A stretch of DNA of 64,000 nt from Gaiellaceae bacterium (GTDB lineage Bacteria > Actinomycetota > Thermoleophilia > Gaiellales > Gaiellaceae), in assembly GCA_021323315.1 (NCBI GenBank), contig JAJTCQ010000001.1, positions 1 through 64,000 of the forward strand. The letters are read 5' to 3'. A model generated the notes under the pieces. That model did no database searches, was not told the DNA's origin, and saw only the letters and a list, made by a program, of their open reading frames with translations. Positions within the stretch are counted from its first letter, which is position 1, and each line of letters begins with the position of its first letter. Below, in pieces: positions 58,557 through 64,000 of the stretch. The position numbers and the translations under genes are program-made.

Positions 58557-59453
58557 CTAGGGCCAGGCGTTCACACTCGGGTTGCGATCGAGCCGCCCAC
58601 CGTTGCGGCACCCGTCGGATCGGAACTGCGGCGGCAGCCTCAGGTACGAGAGCTCCCACGCATGAAGCGCGATCTCGTGCGCGAAGCTCGCCCCCCAGGC
58701 CTCGTGGACGAGCGGGCGAACGTGCTGGACCGCGTAGCACTCGGTGGCGGCCTCGGACGCCGACGGCGCCTTCAGGTGCTCGGCCTCGTGGCTCAGGACG
58801 GAGAGGGCTTCGGCGAGCTCGAAGTTCTGGTAGGTCAGGGGCGACGGGCGCTTCCGTTGCAGGTAACGACCGAGGGCGGCGCAGACGCCGGGGTCGAGGT
58901 CGATGCGCCTCCTCGACGTGTCCGCGATTCCCTTCAGCGAAGCCTCCTCGCCTCCGCGCACGATCGCGTACTGCTCGGAGAACGCCGCCCAGGCGTCGGG
59001 TCGCCAGCAGTAGACGGTCGGCTGCATGCCGACGCTCGAGTGCGCGATCGTCGCCAGGTCACGGCGTTGTCGCGGCGGGAGCAGATCGTCGTGCGCCGCC
59101 ATGAGTGAACGCACGACGCCCTCTTCGGATGCCCGCCAGCCGCCTCGAGACAGCGCGGCACAGCCGCGGCGAGCCGTATCGGACAGGCGCTGGAGTCGCT
59201 CCTTCGGCGGATTCCCGACCTCGTCGTCGAACGTCGTCTCGCACGTCACTCGCGACACGGTCAGTCCGCCGTCAAGCGACGCTGCGACCCCGTCGGACCA
59301 TGCCTCGTACCTGCTGAGCCACTCGGACTCCGAGGGCTGCACCCATGGGCTCCAGGCGAAGAGCCCGATCACTCCCGCCGCGACGACGATGGTGCCGAGA
59401 ATGGCGAGGAGCGGCCCTTTGAGGCTCCCTCCGCCCCAGTGGTCGTCAGACAG
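58557..59453 (-). CDS. Membrane-anchored putative metallopeptidase-like protein (HEXXH); start uncertain (CTG 59453 or GTG 59372)
   Basis: Frame open upstream of GTG 59372, encoding [36 protein letters not shown] (TM); [27 protein letters not shown]. Confidence 0.65.
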   Translation of the reverse strand: MSDDHWGGGSLKGPLLAILGTIVVAAGVIGLFAWSPWVQPSESEWLSRYEAWSDGVAASLDGGLTVSRVTCETTFDDEVGNPPKERLQRLSDTARRGCAALSRGGWRASEEGVVRSLMAAHDDLLPPRQRRDLATIAHSSVGMQPTVYCWRPDAWAAFSEQYAIVRGGEEASLKGIADTSRRRIDLDPGVCAALGRYLQRKRPSPLTYQNFELAEALSVLSHEAEHLKAPSASEAATECYAVQHVRPLVHEAWGASFAHEIALHAWELSYLRLPPQFRSDGCRNGGRLDRNPSVNAWP

Positions 59454-59583
59454 CGGTCCCGCCTTGCCGACGGCTCGCGCTCACACGGCTTCTGACGATG
59501 GCCAGCACCGGAAGTTGTCCGGGAGCGTTTCCTCCGCACACGTAGAATGCGGCGTCCACAACGTCGTTGCTGCAAGGAGAGAG

Positions 59584-59832
59584 ATGGCTGTAAAGATCAG
59601 GTTGACACGCGTCGGATCGAAGAAGAACCCGATCTACCGTGTCGTCGTGGCCGATTCGCGCTCGCCGCGCGACGGTCGCTTCATCGAGATCGTCGGTCGC
59701 TACAACCCACAGACCGACCCGTCCACGATTGACCTCGACGAGGCGAAGATCAAGGACTGGATGGCGAAGGGCGCGCAGCCGACGGCTCCCGTCTCGCGGC
59801 TCATCCGAGCCGCGGGCTTCGGCGGCTCGTGA
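59584..59832 (+). CDS. rpsP: 30S ribosomal protein S16
   Basis: [51 protein letters not shown]. Confidence 0.97.
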   Translation: MAVKIRLTRVGSKKNPIYRVVVADSRSPRDGRFIEIVGRYNPQTDPSTIDLDEAKIKDWMAKGAQPTAPVSRLIRAAGFGGS

Positions 59833-59923
59833 GCACACCGCAACCCGGCCTGCGAAGCCGGCGGCTCCAAAATCTTGCGCGTACGGAATCCGTGCTTGCG
59901 GACTCCGTGCTTGCCCCAGGCTA

Positions 59924-60154
59924 ATGGCTGAGCTTCTGGAATGGCTCGCGCGGGGGCTCGTGGACGAGCCCGACGCGGTGCGCGTCGAGACGGAGCAGCG
60001 CGAGGATGCGATCGTCTTCCATCTGTACGTCGCGCCCGACGACGTCGGGAAGGTGATCGGCAAGCAGGGCCGGCTCGCGCGTGCCCTCCGCAGCGTCGTC
60101 CGTGCGGGCGGCGCACGTGCGGAGGAACGGTACGTGCTCGAGATTGCCGGCTGA
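59924..60154 (+). CDS. khpA: KH-domain RNA-binding protein
   Basis: VFHLYVAPDDVGKVIGKQGRLARALRSVVRAGG. Confidence 0.93.
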   Translation: MAELLEWLARGLVDEPDAVRVETEQREDAIVFHLYVAPDDVGKVIGKQGRLARALRSVVRAGGARAEERYVLEIAG

Positions 60155-60620
60155 GCCCGGCTCCGAGCTCGTCCGCGTGGGGAGGGTCGGGAGGCCGCAC
60201 GGCGTGGACGGTGCGTTCGTGGTCGAGGAGGCGAGCGAGGACCCACAGCGATTCGAGATAGGCGCCGAGCTGCTCGTCGATGGCCAGCCGGCACGTGTCA
60301 CGGTCTCACGGCAGGTCGGCGGTCGTCGCCGTGCGATCAAGCTCGACCGCCCGGTCGAGCGAGGGGCGGAGCTCGGCCTGCGACGCGAGGACCTCGCCCC
60401 GCTCCCGGACGACGCGTTCTACGTCTCGGACCTGATCGGCCTCCAGGTGCTCGACGAGCGCGGCGAAGTCGTGGGAGTCGTGCGCGAGGTGCATCCTGGC
60501 CCCGCCAACGACGCGCTCGAGCTCGACACGGGAGTGCTCCTCCCGCTCGTGGAGGACTGCGTCCGCGAGGTGGACGTCGACGCCGGCCGCGTCCTTCTCA
60601 ATCCCGGCTTCACCGACTGA
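60144..60620 (+). CDS. rimM: Ribosome maturation factor RimM
   Basis: VRVGRVGRPHGVDGAFVVEE...DDAFYVSDLIGLQVLDERGEVVGVVREV; probable TTG 60144 or GTG 60171 start. Confidence 0.9.
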   Translation: MPAEPGSELVRVGRVGRPHGVDGAFVVEEASEDPQRFEIGAELLVDGQPARVTVSRQVGGRRRAIKLDRPVERGAELGLRREDLAPLPDDAFYVSDLIGLQVLDERGEVVGVVREVHPGPANDALELDTGVLLPLVEDCVREVDVDAGRVLLNPGFTD

Positions 60621-60638
60621 CGGCTACGGTTTCGCGTC

Positions 60639-61289
60639 GTGCGCCTCGACGTTTTCACGCTCGTTCCGGCCGCGTTCGACTGGGCTCGCGAGCGGCGTCC
60701 GCTCGCTGCCGTGCTCGGCGGCGAGCTCGAGCTCCGCATCTTCAACTATCGAGACTCGACCCCCCTGACGGCCGGGCAGGTGGACGACGACCCGTACGGG
60801 GGCGGCCCGGGGATGGTGCTGCGTGTCGACGTGGTCGCGGCTGCGCTCGAAGCCGTGTACGGCGGCGTGCCGGAGCATCGGGTGATCGCGCTCTCGCCGC
60901 AGGGACGCCAGCTCGACCAGGAGCTCGTCGAGGAGCTCAGCCTCGAGTCGGCGCTCACCGTCCTGTCCGCGCGCTTCGAGGGCTTCGACCAGCGCATACT
61001 CGACCATCTGTGCACCGACGTCGTCTCGATCGGTCCGTACGTCCTGTCCGGTGGGGAGATTCCGGCGCTCGCACTCGTCGACGCCGTCGCGCGCAGGCTT
61101 CCGGGAGCGCTCAGTGAAGGCTCAGGCGAGGTGGAGAGCTTCTCGGCAGCGCTGGACGGGGGTCTCGAGTATCCGCACTACACGCGTCCTGCCGAGTTCC
61201 GCGGCTGGACGGTGCCGGAGATCCTCCTCTCCGGCGACCATGCGCGGATCGACGCGTGGAGACGCGAGAACGTCAAGGCCCTCTCGTGA
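60639..61289 (+). CDS. trmD: tRNA (guanine37-N1)-methyltransferase
   Basis: VDDDPYGGGPGMVLR...ALSPQGRQLDQELVEEL...GPYVLSGGEIPALALVDAVARRLPG. Confidence 0.96.
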   Translation: MRLDVFTLVPAAFDWARERRPLAAVLGGELELRIFNYRDSTPLTAGQVDDDPYGGGPGMVLRVDVVAAALEAVYGGVPEHRVIALSPQGRQLDQELVEELSLESALTVLSARFEGFDQRILDHLCTDVVSIGPYVLSGGEIPALALVDAVARRLPGALSEGSGEVESFSAALDGGLEYPHYTRPAEFRGWTVPEILLSGDHARIDAWRRENVKALS

Positions 61290-62056
61290 GCGACACCGAA
61301 GAGCGGGAGATCCCGCGCGACGCACCCGACGAGTGGACGATGCCGCGCGCGTACCGCTCGCCACCGCCTCCCGCTCCGCCGTTCTCGTGGCCCGTACCAC
61401 CGCCTTCGTCTGCGGACGACGGCTCGGGCCAGCACCACGAGTTCCACCACCCGCTGGACCGGGTCACCGGCCGGTTGCCGCGCAGGCTCCGGATCACCGT
61501 CGACTGGATCGTGACCATCGTCGGCGCCGTCGCGATCGTCCTGGCGATCAAGGCATGGGTCGTCAACCCGTACCGCATTCCCTCGTCGTCCATGGAGTCG
61601 ACGCTGCACTGCGCCCGCCCGGCTCCCGGATGCGAATCGCGGTTCTCGGACCGGGTGCTCGCGAACCGCTTCATCTATCACGTCCGCGACCCGCAGCGCG
61701 GCGACATCGTCGTCTTCGAGACGCCGCCTGCAGCCAAGGCCAAGTGCGGCGCGGGCGGGACGTTCGTCAAGCGCATCATCGGGCTGCCGGGAGAGCGGGT
61801 CGGGATTCGGCTGCGCCGTGGCGCGGCGTTCGTGTACGTCGACGGGAAGCGCCTGGACGAGCCGTACATCGAGAACGACCGGCGAGACATCGGTCCCGAA
61901 GAGACGTTCAGGGTCCCCCAGGACCACTACTTCGTGATGGGGGACAACCGCTCGCAGTCGTGTGACTCCCGGGTGTGGGGCTCGGTGCCCGAGGGGAACC
62001 TCATCGGGCCCGTCTTCATGACCTACTGGCCGCCCCTGCGAATCAGCTTCCGCTGA
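61286..62056 (+). CDS. lepB: Signal peptidase I with Pro-rich N-terminal cytosolic segment
   Basis: NPYRIPSSSMESTL...RGDIVVFETP...FVKRIIGLPGERV...YFVMGDNRSQSCDSRVWGSV. Confidence 0.95.
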   Translation: MSDTEEREIPRDAPDEWTMPRAYRSPPPPAPPFSWPVPPPSSADDGSGQHHEFHHPLDRVTGRLPRRLRITVDWIVTIVGAVAIVLAIKAWVVNPYRIPSSSMESTLHCARPAPGCESRFSDRVLANRFIYHVRDPQRGDIVVFETPPAAKAKCGAGGTFVKRIIGLPGERVGIRLRRGAAFVYVDGKRLDEPYIENDRRDIGPEETFRVPQDHYFVMGDNRSQSCDSRVWGSVPEGNLIGPVFMTYWPPLRISFR

Positions 62057-62176
62057 GTCGTCCGCATCGGCGATTCACTCGCGCGAACCTCCGATCGCGA
62101 AGAGTGGCTCCGCAGCCGAAGCTTGATGCGAACGGTTCCGCTACCATCATTGGCCTTCCGGGCCGGTTCCTTTGCG

Positions 62177-62527
62177 ATGAACACGATTATCGAGAGCCTC
62201 GAGCAGCGCAACATGCGCACGGACTTGCCGCAGTTCAAGGCAGGGGACACGCTGCGCGTCCACTTCAAGGTCATCGAGGGCAACCGGCAGCGGATCCAGG
62301 TCTTCGAGGGCATCTGCCTCAAGCGCCAGGGCTCCGGCTTCCGCGAGACCTTCACGGTGCGGAAGCAGTCCTTCGGCGTCGGCGTCGAGCGGACGTTTCC
62401 CCTTCACTCGCCGAAGATCGAGAAGCTCGAGGTCGTCGCGATCGGTGACGTTCGGCGCGCCAAGCTCTACTACTTGCGCAAGAGAGTGGGGAAGAAGGCG
62501 CGCGTCCGCGAGCTCCGGCAGAGCTAG
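62177..62527 (+). CDS. rplS: 50S ribosomal protein L19
   Basis: [70 protein letters not shown]. Confidence 0.97.
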   Translation: MNTIIESLEQRNMRTDLPQFKAGDTLRVHFKVIEGNRQRIQVFEGICLKRQGSGFRETFTVRKQSFGVGVERTFPLHSPKIEKLEVVAIGDVRRAKLYYLRKRVGKKARVRELRQS

Positions 62528-62544
62528 CTCGTACACTCCGCCGC

Positions 62545-63189
62545 GTGGCTCGATCCAGCGGCCAGCGCCTCCTCGGCTTCGATCGCAAGCTCGGCGTCCG
62601 CTTCGTTGCGGGTGCGGACGAGGCCGGGCGGGGATCGCTCGCCGGGCCGCTCGTCGTCGCCGGGGTCCTCCTCGACTACGAGACGTTGCACGGCTCGCGC
62701 GTGCGCCCGCTGTCGACGCTGAACGACTCGAAGCAGGTCTCGGTCGCGGAACGCGAGGAGCTGTTCGGTGCGGTCGGAGCCTGCGCGTCGGCCATCAGTG
62801 TCCGGGTCGTGCCCGTCGGGGCGATCGACCGGAACGGCCTGCACCGCTCGAACCTCGCGGGCCTCCGTGCGGTCCTCTCCGACCTGCACCCGCCCGCGGA
62901 CGCATGTCTCGTCGACGGCTTCCGGCTCGGCCCGAGCGCGCCTCCGCACCGTGCCGTCGTCGACGGCGACGCCCGGAGCGCTGCGATCGCAGCAGCCTCG
63001 ATCGTCGCGAAGGTCGTCCGCGACCGGGTGATGCGCCGCCTCGACGCCCTGTACCCGAACTACGGGTTCGTCTCGCACGTCGGGTACATCACCCCCGCCC
63101 ACAACGAGGCCGTGCGCTCGTTCGGCCCGTCCGAGCTCCATCGCCGCTCCTTCCAGGCTCGCTGCTACGCCGCTATCGAAGCGGCGTGA
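62545..63189 (+). CDS. rnhB: Ribonuclease HII
   Basis: VAGADEAGRGSLAGPLVVAGVLL...LNDSKQVS...ARSAAIAAASIVAKVVRDRVM...YGFVSHVGYITPAH. Confidence 0.95.
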   Translation: MARSSGQRLLGFDRKLGVRFVAGADEAGRGSLAGPLVVAGVLLDYETLHGSRVRPLSTLNDSKQVSVAEREELFGAVGACASAISVRVVPVGAIDRNGLHRSNLAGLRAVLSDLHPPADACLVDGFRLGPSAPPHRAVVDGDARSAAIAAASIVAKVVRDRVMRRLDALYPNYGFVSHVGYITPAHNEAVRSFGPSELHRRSFQARCYAAIEAA

Positions 63190-63506
63190 ACCGCGGCGAG
63201 CGGCGCGCCCTCTTCCACTACAGGCTTCGCGGCTACCGCCTTGTCGAGGCGAACGCCCGTGTGGGGCGGTACGAACTCGACCTGATACTGCGCCGCGGCG
63301 GGCGGCTGCTGGTCGTCGAGGTGAAGGAGAAGGACGGCGTGGCGTACGGCGATCCGCTCGAGATGATCGACGAGGAGAAGGTGCGGCGCGTCCACGCCGC
63401 GGCGGCGGGCTGGCTCGCGGGCCACCCCGACCTTGCGCGTCTGGAGCTCGGGTTCGAGGCCGCCGGAGTGCGCGGGAGGAGAGTGGAGCGCGTGCCACTC
63501 ATGTAG
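63186..63506 (+). CDS. UPF0102 (YraN) family endonuclease-like protein
   Basis: RLVEANARVGRYELDLILRRGGRLLVVEVKEKDGVAYGDPLEMIDEEKVRRVHAAAAGWL. Confidence 0.92.
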   Translation: MNRGERRALFHYRLRGYRLVEANARVGRYELDLILRRGGRLLVVEVKEKDGVAYGDPLEMIDEEKVRRVHAAAAGWLAGHPDLARLELGFEAAGVRGRRVERVPLM

Positions 63507-63537
63507 GACCGCGAGCCCGGGGGGCGAAGGAGCGTGC

Positions 63538-64000
63538 ATGGCGACGCAGGCCGCGCTCTACGAGGACCTCGCCGCCGACCTACATCTCTCGTGGTCGGAG
63601 GCCGAACTCCCCGAGCGCGAGCGGACGAAGCACGTGCACCGCCTCCATCCGTACCTCGGGAAGTTCGTCCCGCAGCTCGTGGAGGCGCTCCTGGAGCGAT
63701 ATGTTCGCCCGGGCGGACGCGTCCTCGATCCCTTCGCCGGATCGGGGACCACGCTCGTGCAGTGCCTCGAGTCCGGCTACGACGCGGTCGGCGTCGACGT
63801 CGCCGCGTTCAACTGCCTGTTGATGCGCGTGAAGACCACCGAGTACGAACTCGACCGCCTCGAGACCGATCTCCGTCGCGCTCTGGCCCATGGAGGACGA
63901 TCGCGGGCGCGGGCGACGGCGTACGTACGGGAGTGGTTCGCTCCCGACGCGGCCGCCGAGCTCTTGCACTTCCGCTCGATCGTCGACGACTACGAGCACG
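63538..64000 (+). CDS. DNA methyltransferase (3' end beyond window)
   Basis: ATG 63538; HPYLGKFVPQLVEALLERYVRPGGRVLDPFAGSGTTLVQCLESGYDAVGVDV (SAM-binding DPFAGSGTT). Confidence 0.85.
   Translation, partial: MATQAALYEDLAADLHLSWSEAELPERERTKHVHRLHPYLGKFVPQLVEALLERYVRPGGRVLDPFAGSGTTLVQCLESGYDAVGVDVAAFNCLLMRVKTTEYELDRLETDLRRALAHGGRSRARATAYVREWFAPDAAAELLHFRSIVDDYEH

Noticed and set aside
1-64000. CRISPR arrays, IS elements or prophage
   Set aside because: No regular repeat-spacer pattern, transposase, integrase or phage structural gene seen.

Overview
High-GC, gene-dense chromosomal window. It looks like a deep-branching actinobacterium (Thermoleophilia/Gaiellales-like), but that is inferred only from composition and gene content. 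Most of it is core genome on the + strand: lgt, ECF sigma/anti-sigma, scpAB, rluB, trpS(-), aroF-aroA-cmk-plsC-der-gpsA-metK, an iron ABC transporter with a DtxR-family regulator(-), priA, def-fmt-rsmB, ribD-ribE-ribBA-ribH, rpmB, Asp23/fakA/RR/degV, recG-rsmD-coaD, YceD...rpmF-plsX-acpP-rnc-smc-ftsY, and ffh-rpsP-khpA-rimM-trmD-lepB-rplS-rnhB-yraN. The window is cut on the left inside a tandem-cyclase/ATPase gene and on the right inside a DNA methyltransferase. I saw no tRNA, rRNA, CRISPR array or transposase. Most notable: (1) a tandemly duplicated two-gene module between ftsY and ffh, made of a degenerate class III cyclase-STAND ATPase-TPR protein plus a small possibly dodecin-like beta-alpha-beta-beta protein; the upstream copy still carries a dead fragment of the ffh 5' end, which records the duplication. 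(2) TANNNT boxes 5-9 nt before many start codons, suggesting widespread leaderless transcription. (3) Paired TGTAAGG-N4-CCTTACA palindromes at the iron transporter genes. (4) A His-rich N-terminal extension on peptide deformylase and a ~109-aa highly acidic extension on lumazine synthase. (5) A synonymous-like duplicated aroF tail flanking a hairpin. (6) rnc and an HEXXH membrane protein that appear to lack canonical start codons.
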